Source: Sphingomonas hylomeconis (lineage in GTDB: Bacteria > Pseudomonadota > Alphaproteobacteria > Sphingomonadales > Sphingomonadaceae). From it: a stretch of 64,000 bases of DNA. Location: NCBI RefSeq assembly GCF_025370105.1, contig NZ_JANQBK010000006.1, positions 35,327-99,326 on the forward strand. Direction: 5' to 3'. The position numbers and the translations under genes were made by a program. Numbering within the stretch: the first letter of the stretch is position 1; each line of letters begins with the position of its first letter. Below the pieces are notes generated by a model. It ran no database searches, was not told the origin of the DNA, and saw nothing but the letters and a program-made list of their open reading frames with translations. Of the stretch, positions 34,667 through 43,833 are shown one piece after another.

Positions 34667-36283
34667 TCAGGCGTTGTTGCAGGCGAAATACACCGAGCGG
34701 AACACGGGCGGGCCGTCCTCCTCGATGGTCGTCGGCACCGAACCGGTGCCGCCGGCCGGGCGGATCGTCGACTTGCCGCCGTTGGCATCCGTGCCGGCAA
34801 TCATGTTGAGGCATGGCACGACCGACTTCACGATACCGTTCATGAAGGTGTAGTCCGCACCGCCGCGCAGGCGGATCGCGGCGGCCGCATTTGCCGTCTG
34901 GATGAAGGTGAAGTTGGCGAGCTTGCCCTTCTGGCGCGGGATGAAGTCCTCATTGCCGTTCGAGTCGATCTCGGTCGAGAAGGAGTCGGTGGTAGCACCG
35001 CTGACCTTCTGCGCGACGATGGCGAACTGCACCAGGCCCTGCCAGCCGACATCGGTATCGAGGCCGTCATCATCGGCACCGGTGATCGCCAGATACTTCA
35101 GGTTGCTGCGACCACCGAAGATTTCGATGCCATCGTCCGAGCTGTTGTGGATCTGGATGTGATCAAGCGTCGTGCCCGACCCCGTGCCGCCCAGCGTCAG
35201 GCCCTGCAGCTCGTTGCCTTCCGAAATCGCGATGCCCGAATACCGGATCTGCACGAACTGCATCGTGCCGCTGCTGTCGGCTGCGGTGGCGCCGCCGTAC
35301 AGCGCATTGCCCGTGCCTTCGACGACGTTCTGACAATTGGCTGCGCCGCCGGCCACACCGGTCGAGTTGCAGTTCGAGATCTGCGCCTTGCCGGCGAGGA
35401 TGATGCCGCCCCACTGGCCCTGCGTCGCATCGCCGTTCGACGCGGAGTTGAGGTTCTGCTGCGAGGTGAAGACGATCGGCGCAGTCGCCGTGCCGATCGC
35501 GTTGAGCTTGGAGCCGCGATTGACCACGAGATAGTCGTTTGCGGCATCGCTCGAGTTCGAGACGATGAGGCTGCCCGCAGCGAAGGTCAGCGTGGCGACT
35601 GCGCCACCGGCGGCAGTGCCGTCACCACCCGTATCAACGCCGACGTCGACGCGACCGTTGATCTGGTACGCCACGCCGGCGACCGCGGGGAGCGACAGAT
35701 TGCCGCTGACCAGCGCTGGCAGGATGCACAGGCGATAGTTGGTGTTGGTGCCGCCAGCGGTGGTGCCCGCCGGGCAAGCGGTAGCCGCCGGGGTGTTCGC
35801 CGCGGCGATCGTCGGCACGGAGGAGCAGGCCGTGCTGGTGCTGCCGAAATTGGCCGTCGAGGAGTTGCACGTCCAGCCCTGGTACCACGTGTCACCGGCG
35901 GGGTTCACTGCGCCGATATAGCTTGTCGCGACGAAGAACGGGTTGATCGTCGACGCGTTGAACGCCGTTGCGGTCGCCGCGGCGCCGATCGGCAGGAAGC
36001 CGTTGAGCGGATTGACACCGGTCAGCACATTGTTGGTGCCGGCATTGACGACGGCGAGCTGCTCGTCGCGCGTGACGGTAATGCCGCTCTGGGCGGTTTC
36101 GGCGAAGGCTGCGATCGCAGCGGGCGTCGGCGTCGGCGTCGGCGTGCTGGTGGGGGTCGGCGTCGGCGCGCCGCCGATCACGCCACCGGGCGAAGCGACG
36201 CCGTCGGCGCCATCGCAAGCGGCTAGCGCAAGTGCGGCAGTGCCGGTCAACAAAGCGAGGCTGATGCGCGTGAAGCTGGCCAT
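34667..36283 (-). CDS. Lipoprotein with Pro/Thr linker and predicted beta-helix, ElpS-like
   Basis: 538-aa lipoprotein: lipobox LAAC with Cys23 followed by Asp24 (Asp at +2). Next comes a Pro/Thr linker (APTPTPTSTPTPTPTP, about residues 39-54), then a repetitive body (WGGIILAGKAQISNC, FVQIRYSGIAI, LDHIQIHNSSDDGIEIFGG, NLKYLAITGADDDGLDTD) that looks like a parallel beta-helix. GGAGAATTTC precedes the ATG. From memory, Caulobacter has a phosphate-starvation lipoprotein, ElpS, secreted by type II secretion and encoded with a TonB receptor beside the gsp genes; this gene has the same neighbourhood. Orthology is inferred, not computed. Confidence 0.8.
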   Translation of the reverse strand: MASFTRISLALLTGTAALALAACDGADGVASPGGVIGGAPTPTPTSTPTPTPTPAAIAAFAETAQSGITVTRDEQLAVVNAGTNNVLTGVNPLNGFLPIGAAATATAFNASTINPFFVATSYIGAVNPAGDTWYQGWTCNSSTANFGSTSTACSSVPTIAAANTPAATACPAGTTAGGTNTNYRLCILPALVSGNLSLPAVAGVAYQINGRVDVGVDTGGDGTAAGGAVATLTFAAGSLIVSNSSDAANDYLVVNRGSKLNAIGTATAPIVFTSQQNLNSASNGDATQGQWGGIILAGKAQISNCNSTGVAGGAANCQNVVEGTGNALYGGATAADSSGTMQFVQIRYSGIAISEGNELQGLTLGGTGSGTTLDHIQIHNSSDDGIEIFGGRSNLKYLAITGADDDGLDTDVGWQGLVQFAIVAQKVSGATTDSFSTEIDSNGNEDFIPRQKGKLANFTFIQTANAAAAIRLRGGADYTFMNGIVKSVVPCLNMIAGTDANGGKSTIRPAGGTGSVPTTIEEDGPPVFRSVYFACNNA

Positions 36284-36416
36284 GAAATTCTCCGAGTCCG
36301 GTCTTACCGGGTTGAATCCTGCGGGCGGATGCCCTCGCGGCCGACTCGGATTGTGCCCCCGTCGCTCCACTGCGCTTGCCCCTAGGCGGGCTTCGTGACG
36401 GCGGAACGCGCTTTTG

Positions 36417-36476
36417 AAGACATCGACGTGACGCCGAGGTTACGACTTTGTGACGAATGCTACGAAGCGATGACAA
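36417..36476 (-). promoter_or_regulatory. Pho-box-like array of heptamer repeats upstream of the lipoprotein gene
   Basis: Reading leftward the heptamers are TTGTCAT (36476), TCGTAGC (36465), TCGTCAC (36456), TCGTAAC (36445), GCGTCAC (36434) and a weak ATGTCTT (36423). Spacings are 11, 9, 11, 11 and 11 nt. Pho boxes are 7-bp direct repeats (consensus near CTGTCAT) with 11-bp period, bound by PhoB. The array is about 140-190 nt upstream of the ATG. No clear -10 was identified. Confidence 0.5.
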
Positions 36477-36533
36477 TCATGACTGGCGCCCGCGTTCAGC
36501 CGGGGGGCCGAGATCTGTGCCGGGCTCCAAACA

Positions 36534-36570
36534 GCAAAAACCCGCCGGTCTGGCGACCGGCGGGTTTTGC
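36534..36570 (-). terminator. Rho-independent terminator of tRNA-Val
   Basis: Perfect 14-bp stem AAAACCCGCCGGTC / GACCGGCGGGTTTT with a 4-nt loop, beginning 5 nt after the tRNA 3' end on the leftward strand and followed by a T run (TTTTTGC). It insulates the lipoprotein regulatory region from tRNA transcription. Confidence 0.9.
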
Positions 36571-36574
36571 AATA

Positions 36575-36649
36575 TGGTGGGCGCGGCAGGGATTGAACCT
36601 GCGACCCCACCCGTGTGAAGGGTGTGCTCTACCACTGAGCTACGCGCCC
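36575..36649 (-). tRNA. tRNA-Val (anticodon CAC)
   Basis: 75-nt cloverleaf with encoded CCA; acceptor GGGCGCG pairs with CGCGCCC before A73. The anticodon stem CACCC/GGGTG encloses TTCACAC, giving CAC, which reads GTG codons. A strong terminator follows. Confidence 0.94.
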
Positions 36650-36671
36650 GTCGACGGTGGCCCGTCAACGC

Positions 36672-36699
36672 AACAGGGCGGCGTCGCCGCCGCCCTGTT
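36672..36699. terminator. Strong hairpin downstream of hup
   Basis: AACAGGGCGGCG / CGCCGCCCTGTT, a perfect 12-bp stem with a TCGC loop, lies 60 nt after the hup stop. There is no T tract, so it is either a non-canonical terminator or an mRNA 3'-end stabiliser. Confidence 0.55.
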
Positions 36700-36758
36700 C
36701 CATCCGCCTTAACGCCCGCCCGCTGCCTTTGTCCAGCCCCGCACGCGACGAAAGCGGC

Positions 36759-37031
36759 TCAGTTGACCGAATCCTTGAGACCCTTGCCGGCCTTGAACTT
36801 GGGCTGGGTTGACGCCTTGATCGGCATCGGCTCGCCGGTGCGGGGGTTGCGACCGATCGATGCCTTACGCTTGCTGACCGAGAAGGTGCCGAATCCGACG
36901 AGGCGTACTTCGTCACCCTTTTTGAGCGACGTGGAAATCGCGTCGAACACTGCTTCGACGGCCTTGCTTGCATCACCCTTGCTCAGCCCGGACGCATCCG
37001 CGACCGTGCCGATCAATTCCTGCTTGTTCAT
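36759..37031 (-). CDS. hup: DNA-binding protein HU
   Basis: 90-aa nucleoid protein. MNKQELIGTVADASGLSKGD is the N-terminal helical dimer part, and GFGTFSVSKRKASIGRNPRTGEP includes the DNA-bending arm with its intercalating Pro. It bends and compacts DNA as a dimer. It lies immediately downstream of lon in the same orientation, the usual lon-hup arrangement, but a 168-nt gap suggests its own promoter. Confidence 0.96.
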   Translation of the reverse strand: MNKQELIGTVADASGLSKGDASKAVEAVFDAISTSLKKGDEVRLVGFGTFSVSKRKASIGRNPRTGEPMPIKASTQPKFKAGKGLKDSVN

Positions 37032-37057
37032 GCCAAAAACCCCCCGTTACAAATTTA

Positions 37058-37120
37058 GGAATAATGATTCCCGGCGCATAGCCGGTGGTTCAGTAAGGCG
37101 GCTGTTGCGCGGCCTGTCAA
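37058..37120 (-). promoter_or_regulatory. Probable promoter region of hup
   Basis: A perfect TTGACA -35 hexamer is present on the leftward strand at 37120-37115. No convincing -10 stands at 17 bp; an AT-rich stretch with the imperfect palindrome GGAATAATGATTCC follows at 37072-37058. Only the -35 and the AT-rich island are clear. Confidence 0.35.
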
Positions 37121-37199
37121 AGCAAAATGACGTGGCGGCGCAGCAAAAAGGGCGGAAATGCTGCGATCTTGCGTAGTCGCACCCCGCCCTCTTGCCCCA

Positions 37200-39596
37200 T
37201 CAATGGTGCAGTTCGCCCCCTGCCGGCGCGACGCCGGGCGGCGGCAACGCGGCGAGTTCGTCGGCATCGGTCCAGTCGATCGCGACCAGCGGCTCGGTCA
37301 GCGCGAGTACCAGCACTTCGTCGACATGCTTGACCGGCACGATGTGCAGGCCGCTCAGGATATTGGCCGGGATTTCCGCCAGATCCTTCTCGTTGTCGAA
37401 CGGGATCAGCACCGTCTTGATCCCGCCGCGCAGCGCCGCGAGCAGCTTTTCCTTGAGGCCGCCGATCGGCAGCACGCGACCGCGCAGCGTGACTTCGCCG
37501 GTCATCGCGATCTCGCGCCGCACCGGCACGCCGGTCAGCGTCGAGACGATCGCGGTGACCATACCGATGCCTGCAGACGGCCCGTCCTTGGGCACCGCCC
37601 CCTCGGGCAAATGGATATGGATGTCCTTGCGGTTGAACAGGCTCGGCTTGATCCCGTAGCTCGGCGACCGCGCCTTGACGAAGCTGAGCGCCGTATCGAT
37701 CGACTCCTTCATCACGTCGCCGAGCGTGCCGGTGACCTTGGCCGCGCCCTTGCCGGGCACAGTGACGCTTTCGATCGTCAGCAATTCGCCGCCGACCTCG
37801 GTCCAGGCGAGGCCGGTAACCGCGCCGATCTGGTTCTCTTCTTCGCCCAGTTCGTGGCGATATTTCTTCACGCCGGCGAACTCGCCGAGATTGTCCGGCG
37901 TGATCACCACGCTCGTAACCTTGCCTTCGAGGATCTGGCGCAGCGCCTTGCGGGCGAGACGCGCGATCTCACGCTCGAGCGTGCGCACGCCGGCCTCGCG
38001 CGTGTAGAACTGGATCAGTGCGCGCAGCCCCTCGGTGGTCAGTTCGAACTCGCCGGCCTTCAGGCCATGCGCCTCGATCTGCTTCTCGATCAAATGGCGC
38101 TGCGCGATCTCGACCTTCTCGTCCTCGGTATAGCCCTCCAGCCGGATGATCTCCATGCGGTCGAGCAAAGCCTGGGGCAGGTTGAGCGAGTTCGCGGTGC
38201 ACACGAACATCACGTCCGACAGATCGTAATCGACCTCGAGGTAATGATCCTGGAACTTGGCGTTCTGCTCCGGATCGAGCACTTCGAGCAGCGCCGACGC
38301 CGGATCGCCGCGGAAATCCTGGCCGAGCTTGTCGATCTCGTCGAGCAGGAACAGCGGGTTGCTGGTGCCGGCCTTCTTGAGGTTGGTGACGATCTTGCCC
38401 GGGAGCGAGCCGATATAGGTGCGCCGGTGCCCCCGAATTTCTGCTTCATCGCGCACACCACCCAGGGACTGACGGATGAATTCGCGCCCCGTGGCCTTGG
38501 CGATCGACTTGCCGAGGCTGGTCTTGCCCACGCCCGGCGGGCCGACGAGGCACAGGATCGGCCCCTTCAGCTTGTTGGTGCGCGCCTGCACGGCGAGATA
38601 TTCGATGATCCGGTCCTTGACCTTCTCCAGCGCATAATGATCCTCGTCGAGCACGCTCTGCGCGGTCGCGATATCCTTCTTCACCTTGCTCTTCTTGCCC
38701 CAGGGCAGGCCCAGCAGCACATCGAGATAGTTGCGGATCACCGTCGCCTCGGCGCTCATCGGCGCCATGGTCTTGAGCTTCTTGAGCTCGCCCAGCGCCT
38801 TGCCGCGCGCTTCCTTGGACAGTTTGAGCGCGGCAATCTTCTGCGTCAGCTCGGCGATCTCGTCGCCCTCGCCTTCCTCGCCCTCGTTGCCGAGCTCGCG
38901 CTGGATCGCCTTCAACTGCTCGTTGAGATAATATTCGCGCTGCGTCTTCTCCATCTGGCGCTTGACGCGGCTCTTGATCTTCTTCTCGACCTGCAGGACG
39001 CCCAGCTCGCCTTCCATGAAGGCATAGGCCATTTCGAGCCGCTTGGCCGGATCGAGCTCGACCAGCAGCGTCTGCTTTTCCGACACCTTGACCGAGATAT
39101 TGGCGGCGACCGCATCCGACAGGCGCGACGCGTCGTCGATCTCGCCGAGCTGCACCGCGGTTTCGGCCGGCAGCTTGCGGTTCAACTTGGCGTAATTCTC
39201 GAACTGGGTGACGACCGAGCGCATCAGCGCCTCGACCTCATTGCCCTCGGCGGCGAGATCGTCGACCGGCAGCACGGTGGCGCTGAGATAGCCGTCGGTC
39301 TCGGTGAGCAGATCGAGCGTCGCGCGCGTCTTGCCCTCGACAAGCACGCGCACCGTGCCGTCCGGCAGCTTGAGCAATTGCAGCACGGTGGCGGTGACGC
39401 CGAGATCGTAGAGATCCTCGCGCTCGGGATCGTCCTCGGACGGATCGAGCTGCGCGACGAGGAAAATCTCCTTGTCGGCGTTCATCGCCGCTTCCAGCGC
39501 CGCGACGGACTTGTCGCGGCCAACGAACAGCGGCACGATCATGTGCGGAAACACGACGATATCACGCAGCGGCAAGACGGGGTAAGATTGGGTCAT
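37200..39596 (-). CDS. lon: ATP-dependent protease Lon
   Basis: 798-aa LonA protease: N-terminal substrate domain ([20 protein letters not shown]), a coiled-coil region, AAA+ module with Walker [14 protein letters not shown] and Walker [13 protein letters not shown], and a C-terminal protease with the Ser-Lys dyad (DGPSAGIGM and [10 protein letters not shown]). It degrades misfolded and regulatory proteins in the cytoplasm. The ATG at 39596 gives the standard N-terminus; a longer in-frame reading enters the divergent peptidase gene. A heat-shock promoter is expected in the 73-nt upstream gap but none was identified. Confidence 0.98.
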   Translation of the reverse strand: MTQSYPVLPLRDIVVFPHMIVPLFVGRDKSVAALEAAMNADKEIFLVAQLDPSEDDPEREDLYDLGVTATVLQLLKLPDGTVRVLVEGKTRATLDLLTETDGYLSATVLPVDDLAAEGNEVEALMRSVVTQFENYAKLNRKLPAETAVQLGEIDDASRLSDAVAANISVKVSEKQTLLVELDPAKRLEMAYAFMEGELGVLQVEKKIKSRVKRQMEKTQREYYLNEQLKAIQRELGNEGEEGEGDEIAELTQKIAALKLSKEARGKALGELKKLKTMAPMSAEATVIRNYLDVLLGLPWGKKSKVKKDIATAQSVLDEDHYALEKVKDRIIEYLAVQARTNKLKGPILCLVGPPGVGKTSLGKSIAKATGREFIRQSLGGVRDEAEIRGHRRTYIGSLPGKIVTNLKKAGTSNPLFLLDEIDKLGQDFRGDPASALLEVLDPEQNAKFQDHYLEVDYDLSDVMFVCTANSLNLPQALLDRMEIIRLEGYTEDEKVEIAQRHLIEKQIEAHGLKAGEFELTTEGLRALIQFYTREAGVRTLEREIARLARKALRQILEGKVTSVVITPDNLGEFAGVKKYRHELGEEENQIGAVTGLAWTEVGGELLTIESVTVPGKGAAKVTGTLGDVMKESIDTALSFVKARSPSYGIKPSLFNRKDIHIHLPEGAVPKDGPSAGIGMVTAIVSTLTGVPVRREIAMTGEVTLRGRVLPIGGLKEKLLAALRGGIKTVLIPFDNEKDLAEIPANILSGLHIVPVKHVDEVLVLALTEPLVAIDWTDADELAALPPPGVAPAGGELHH

Positions 39597-39669
39597 GAAT
39601 ACTCCGGGTGCGACCAAACGGGCCACGTTACTTCCCTTATATGGTGATGGTTGCGGATCCATCAATCGG

Positions 39670-41403
39670 GTGCGGATCAGGACGCGGCGAACCGTGATTG
39701 CCGCCGCCGCGCTGCTGCTGATCGCGGCGGCGCCGCTCAAGAAGGGCGAACCGCCGCTGACCGCGCAGACGATGCGCTCCGGGGGCGAGATCGACGTGGA
39801 GCAGGCCAAGCTGCGCTTCGATCACGCGGATCTCGCGTTCGAGGTCCTGCCCGCAACGCAGCGGCTGGAGGGGGTCGCGACGCTGGGCTTCACCGCCAAG
39901 GCGCGGCTGACCGTGCTGGCGATCGATCTCGACCGCAACCTGCCGGTCAGCGCGATCGCGATCGACGACCGCACGCTCAAACGATCGGCCTGGACCAATC
40001 CCGAGGGCCGGCTGACCATTACCCTGCCCCGCACGATCGCCGCCGGCGGCAAGCTGGTGGCGACGATCCGCTATGGCGGCACGCCGCACATCGCGGTGCG
40101 CGCGCCGTGGGATGACGGCGTGGTATGGTCGACGACGCCCGATGGCCGCCTGTGGTTCGCGACCACGGCGGAGGGCTATGGCTGCGACCTGTTCTGGCCG
40201 TGCCTCGACTTTCCGTCGGGCGAACCGGCGTCGGTCGATCTGCACATCACCGTGCCCAAGGGTCTGAAGGCGCCGAGCAACGGCAAGCTGATCGGCGTCG
40301 ATACGCTGCCCGATGGCCGCACCACCTGGCACTGGCGCGCGCGGCAGCCCAATACCTATGGCATCGCGCTCAATGTCGGGCCGTACGAGGAGCTGAGCGG
40401 GACCTATCGCAGCCGCTACGGCAACAGCATCCCGATGCATTACTGGTACCTGCCCGGGGAGGAACGCCAGGCCCGCGCGCTGTTCGCCGAATTCGCGCCG
40501 ACGCTCGATTTCTTCGAGCGCATGATCGGCCCCTATCCGTTCGGCGACGAGAAACTCGGCGTGGTCGAGACGCCGCACAAGGGCATGGAGCACCAGACGA
40601 TCAACGCCTACGGCAACGACTACGCCAAGGCGCCCGAGGGGTTCGACTGGCTGTTCCACCACGAATTTTCGCACGAATATTTCGGCAACCAGCTGACCGC
40701 GGCGAACTGGGACGATTACTGGCTGCACGAGGGCTATGCCAGCTATATGCAGCCGCTCTACGGCCGCTGGCGCGAGGGCGAGGCGCGCTATGCGACGATG
40801 CTCGACGATCATCGCGGCAAGATCAGCAACGCGCAGCCGATCGTCTCCGGCCGCGTCCGCACCGAGGAAGAGGTCTACGAAACCAAGCTCGGCGGCCCCG
40901 GCACGGACATCTATTACAAGGGATCGTGGATCCTGCACACGCTGCGCGGGCTGATCGGCGATGCCGCGTTCTACGAGGTGACACGACGCGCAGTGTACGG
41001 CCAAGCCGTGCCGACGCCCGGCAGCTTCCGCCCGCGCTTCGGCTCGACGATGGCCTATGAGGCGCTGGTCAAATCGGTGACCGGCAAGGACTATGGCTGG
41101 TTCTTCGATACCTATCTGCGCAAGGCGGCGCTGCCTGAGCTGATCAAGACGCGTAGTGGCGGCATGCTGACGCTCCGCTGGACGGCGCCCGATGGTCTCG
41201 CCTTCCCGATGCCGGTCGAGGTGCAGGTCGATGGCCGGATCGAGCGGCTGGCGATGACGGGCGGCCGCGGCATGCTCAGGGTGGCGGACGGGGCACATGT
41301 CGTGATCGATCCGTTGGCGCGCGTGCTGAGGCGGTCGACGGCCGTGGAAGAGTATCAGGCCTGGCAGGCGGCACAGGCGGCCAAGAACGGAGCGGCGAAA
41401 TGA
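39670..41403 (+). CDS. M1 family metallopeptidase (aminopeptidase N-like), exported
   Basis: About 577-aa zinc peptidase. The zinc motif HHEFSHEYFGNQ is HEXXH, with the third ligand Glu in YWLHEGYASY eighteen residues on; GMEHQTIN is the exopeptidase G-x-M-E-x variant. An N-terminal hydrophobic stretch (TVIAAAALLLIAAAP) indicates export. The GTG at 39670 is preferred: an in-frame ATG at 39595 overlaps the divergent lon start codon. The C-terminal ARM-like domain is short compared with PepN. Its stop overlaps the next gene by 4 nt. Confidence 0.88.
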   Translation: MRIRTRRTVIAAAALLLIAAAPLKKGEPPLTAQTMRSGGEIDVEQAKLRFDHADLAFEVLPATQRLEGVATLGFTAKARLTVLAIDLDRNLPVSAIAIDDRTLKRSAWTNPEGRLTITLPRTIAAGGKLVATIRYGGTPHIAVRAPWDDGVVWSTTPDGRLWFATTAEGYGCDLFWPCLDFPSGEPASVDLHITVPKGLKAPSNGKLIGVDTLPDGRTTWHWRARQPNTYGIALNVGPYEELSGTYRSRYGNSIPMHYWYLPGEERQARALFAEFAPTLDFFERMIGPYPFGDEKLGVVETPHKGMEHQTINAYGNDYAKAPEGFDWLFHHEFSHEYFGNQLTAANWDDYWLHEGYASYMQPLYGRWREGEARYATMLDDHRGKISNAQPIVSGRVRTEEEVYETKLGGPGTDIYYKGSWILHTLRGLIGDAAFYEVTRRAVYGQAVPTPGSFRPRFGSTMAYEALVKSVTGKDYGWFFDTYLRKAALPELIKTRSGGMLTLRWTAPDGLAFPMPVEVQVDGRIERLAMTGGRGMLRVADGAHVVIDPLARVLRRSTAVEEYQAWQAAQAAKNGAAK

Positions 41404-41633
41404 GTCAGTGGACGCAGCGTGGCGTGGAAATGGCGGCGATGTTCATGATCGGCGACGGGCTGCTCGGGCTGCTCCAGCCGCGGCGGCACGTCGCGCTGTG
41501 GGCGGATGACGCGCTCGGTTCGGAAAAGCTGGTCGCGCCGTTCCGCGAGCGCCCGGGCCGCCGCCGGGCTTATGCGCTGGTGCAGATCGGCGTCGGCGTC
41601 GCGCTCGCCGCGCAACAGCGGGGCAGCCGCTGA
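41400..41633 (+). CDS. Small hypothetical protein coupled to the M1 peptidase
   Basis: 77-aa protein, not recognised. It starts at an ATG overlapping the peptidase stop (ATGA), which supports reality. Contains a weakly hydrophobic segment (GVEMAAMFMIGDGLLGLLQP), an Arg-rich middle (FRERPGRRR) and a second hydrophobic stretch (ALVQIGVGVALAAQQ), so it may be membrane-associated. GC-rich codon use matches its neighbours. No function can be assigned. Confidence 0.6.
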   Translation: MSQWTQRGVEMAAMFMIGDGLLGLLQPRRHVALWADDALGSEKLVAPFRERPGRRRAYALVQIGVGVALAAQQRGSR

Positions 41634-41712
41634 GGCAAGCGGGTGCAGCACGGTCGATTGTGCGCGGCGCGCGGCGGCAGTTCGTGCCACAGGAGGCGCA
41701 AAGGAATTGCCC

Positions 41713-42060
41713 ATGGCCAAAGCTGACCGTCTCGCCCATACCGATATCCGCCGCGCGGAGCTCGAAGCGGAATATCTCGCCCTGCTCACCACCGCGCTGG
41801 AAACCTGCGCCGCGGGGCGCTGGGGGCTGTTCGGGCACCGCCCGGACAAACAGAGCATCGCCAAAGTTGCTCCGCTGATCGATGAGCTGGAGGATCTGGC
41901 CGCTGCGATCGACAAGATGCGCGGGCAGCTGGATCTCGCGCCGTTCACGCTGCACGGCGAGTTCATCGCGGCGCGCGGGCTGGCCAGCCCGAGCGCGGTG
42001 GGCGAGCCCAAACAGGCCAAGGCGTGGCTGGAGCGGCTGGCGGCGCTGGCGGCGGACTGA
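41713..42060 (+). CDS. Hypothetical protein, helical, 115 aa
   Basis: Not recognised. The sequence is charged and mostly alpha-helical by appearance (RRAELEAEYLALLTTAL; PLIDELEDLAAAIDKMRGQLD), with no signal peptide, so cytoplasmic. It starts with MAKADRLAH after AAGGAATTGCCC. It lies 79 nt after the small hypothetical gene and before a 146-bp tandem repeat, which probably ends the transcript. Confidence 0.65.
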   Translation: MAKADRLAHTDIRRAELEAEYLALLTTALETCAAGRWGLFGHRPDKQSIAKVAPLIDELEDLAAAIDKMRGQLDLAPFTLHGEFIAARGLASPSAVGEPKQAKAWLERLAALAAD

Positions 42061-42074
42061 CCGCCCTGCCCCTG

Positions 42075-42456
42075 CGTCATCCTGACGCAAGTCAGGATCC
42101 AGCGCGCCCCACGTCCGGTCGCCCGGGGGGAGAGATGGATCCTGAATCAAGTTCAGGATGACGGCAGTGGGGGAAGTGCGGGCTGGCGCCGGTGGCGGCA
42201 GGCTGCCTTCCCCGCCGCCGCGTCATCCTGACGCAAGTCAGGATCCATCGCGCCCCACGTCCGGCCGCCCGGGGGGAGAGATGGATCCTGAAACGAGTTC
42301 AGGATGACGGCAGTGGGGGAAGTGCCGGCTCGCGTCGGTCGCAGCAGGCTGCCTTCCCCGCCGCCACGTCATCCTGACGCAAGTCAGGATCCATAGCGCC
42401 TGATGGCCGGTCGTCCGAGGGGAGAGATGGATCCTGAAGCGAGTTCAGGATGACGG
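42075..42456. repeat. Tandem array of family A palindromes, 146-bp period, 2.6 copies
   Basis: Three 90-bp palindromic units at 42075-42164, 42221-42310 and 42367-42456, each CGTCATCCTGACGCAAGTCA ... GGATCCA ... TGGATCCTGA ... TTCAGGATGACGG. They are separated by two 56-bp near-identical spacers (CAGTGGGGGAAGTG ... CTGCCTTCCCCGCCGCC), giving an exact 146-bp step. The 424-bp gap between the hypothetical gene and clpX contains nothing else. The location, between two converging transcripts, suits terminators. Confidence 0.93.
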
Positions 42457-42484
42457 TAGTATAGGAGGATAGCCGGACGCGGCG

Positions 42485-43747
42485 TTACGCCGCGCCCGAC
42501 TTTTCCTTCTTGGCGTAGACGCGGATCGGTTCCTTGCGGCCCTCGATCACGTCGCCGTCGATCATTACCTCGTCGACCGAATCCATCCCCGGGAGATCGA
42601 ACATCGTATCGAGCAGGATGCTCTCGAGGATCGAGCGCAGCCCGCGTGCGCCGGTCTTGCGGTCGATTGCCTTCTTGGCCACCGTCACTAGCGCGTCATC
42701 GGTGAAGCCGAGCTTCACGTCCTCCATGTCGAACAGCTTCTGATACTGTTTCACGAGCGCGTTCTTCGGCTCGGTCAGGATGGTCACCAGCGCCGGCACG
42801 TCGAGATCTTCCAGCGTCGCGATGACCGGCAGACGACCGACGAATTCGGGGATCAGGCCGAATTTGAGCAGATCCTCCGGCTCGACCGATTTCAGCGTCT
42901 CGCCGGTCTTGCGCTCTTCCGGGCTCGCGACATAGGCGCCGAAGCCGATCGACTTGCCCTGCAGGCGATCGCCGATAATCTTTTCCAGGCCCGAGAAGGC
43001 GCCGCCACAGATGAACAGGATGTTCGTCGTGTCGACCTGCAGGAACTCCTGCTGCGGATGCTTGCGCCCGCCCTGCGGCGGAACGCTCGCGGTGGTGCCT
43101 TCCATCAGCTTGAGCAACGCCTGCTGGACGCCCTCGCCCGACACGTCGCGCGTGATCGACGGATTCTCGGCCTTGCGGCTGATCTTGTCGATTTCGTCGA
43201 TATAGACGATGCCGCGCTGCGCGCGCTCAACGTTGTAATCGGACGCCTGGAGCAGCTTGAGGATGATGTTCTCGACATCCTCGCCGACGTAACCGGCTTC
43301 GGTCAGCGTCGTCGCATCGGCCATCGTGAACGGCACGTCGAGGATGCGCGCGAGCGTCTGCGCGAGCAGCGTCTTGCCGCAGCCGGTCGGCCCAACGAGC
43401 AGGATGTTCGACTTGGCGAGCTCGACATCCGCGCCCTTCTGGCCGTGGTTGAGTCGCTTGTAGTGATTGTGCACCGCCACCGAGAGCACACGCTTGGCGC
43501 GCTTCTGGCCGATCACATAATCATCGAGCACGTCGCAGATTTCCTGCGGCGTGGGCACGCCGCCGTCCTTCTTGGAGACGAGCGCCGACTTGGTTTCCTC
43601 GCGGATGATATCGTTGCACAGCTCGACGCATTCGTCACAGATGAACACGGTCGGCCCGGCAATCAGCTTGCGCACCTCGTGCTGCGACTTCCCGCAGAAC
43701 GAGCAATACAGGGTGCTCTTCGAATCGCCGCCGCTCAACTTCGTCAT
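42485..43747 (-). CDS. clpX: ATP-dependent Clp protease ATP-binding subunit ClpX
   Basis: 420-aa AAA+ unfoldase. The zinc-binding domain has Cys15, Cys18, Cys37 and Cys40 (CSFC ... CDEC); Walker A is [14 protein letters not shown], Walker [11 protein letters not shown], the pore loop GYVGEDVEN, and the ClpP-binding LIGFGAYV-type loop appears here as SIGFGAYV. It unfolds tagged substrates and feeds them to ClpP. It starts 86 nt after the clpP stop. Confidence 0.98.
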   Translation of the reverse strand: MTKLSGGDSKSTLYCSFCGKSQHEVRKLIAGPTVFICDECVELCNDIIREETKSALVSKKDGGVPTPQEICDVLDDYVIGQKRAKRVLSVAVHNHYKRLNHGQKGADVELAKSNILLVGPTGCGKTLLAQTLARILDVPFTMADATTLTEAGYVGEDVENIILKLLQASDYNVERAQRGIVYIDEIDKISRKAENPSITRDVSGEGVQQALLKLMEGTTASVPPQGGRKHPQQEFLQVDTTNILFICGGAFSGLEKIIGDRLQGKSIGFGAYVASPEERKTGETLKSVEPEDLLKFGLIPEFVGRLPVIATLEDLDVPALVTILTEPKNALVKQYQKLFDMEDVKLGFTDDALVTVAKKAIDRKTGARGLRSILESILLDTMFDLPGMDSVDEVMIDGDVIEGRKEPIRVYAKKEKSGAA

Positions 43748-43833
43748 TCAATCCATCCTTCGCGCCGATACGCGCGCTAGTGCGGGCAGCCACCTTAGGC
43801 TGCCCGCCTTCAATCGTACAATAGCAATCGGCC

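Noticed and set aside
37158..39647. An 829-residue open frame antisense to lon
   Set aside because: Entirely opposite a clear lon gene and lacks any recognisable domain.
39595..39669. ATG start at 39595 for the M1 peptidase
   Set aside because: It overlaps the divergent lon start codon and adds an unlikely segment before the hydrophobic signal; GTG at 39670 is more plausible.
39637..41298. A 553-residue open frame antisense to the M1 peptidase
   Set aside because: The sense strand encodes an intact zinc peptidase with HEXXH; the antisense product is low-complexity.
42075..42456. CRISPR array
   Set aside because: Units are 90-bp palindromes with similar 56-bp spacers and only three copies; no cas genes are present.
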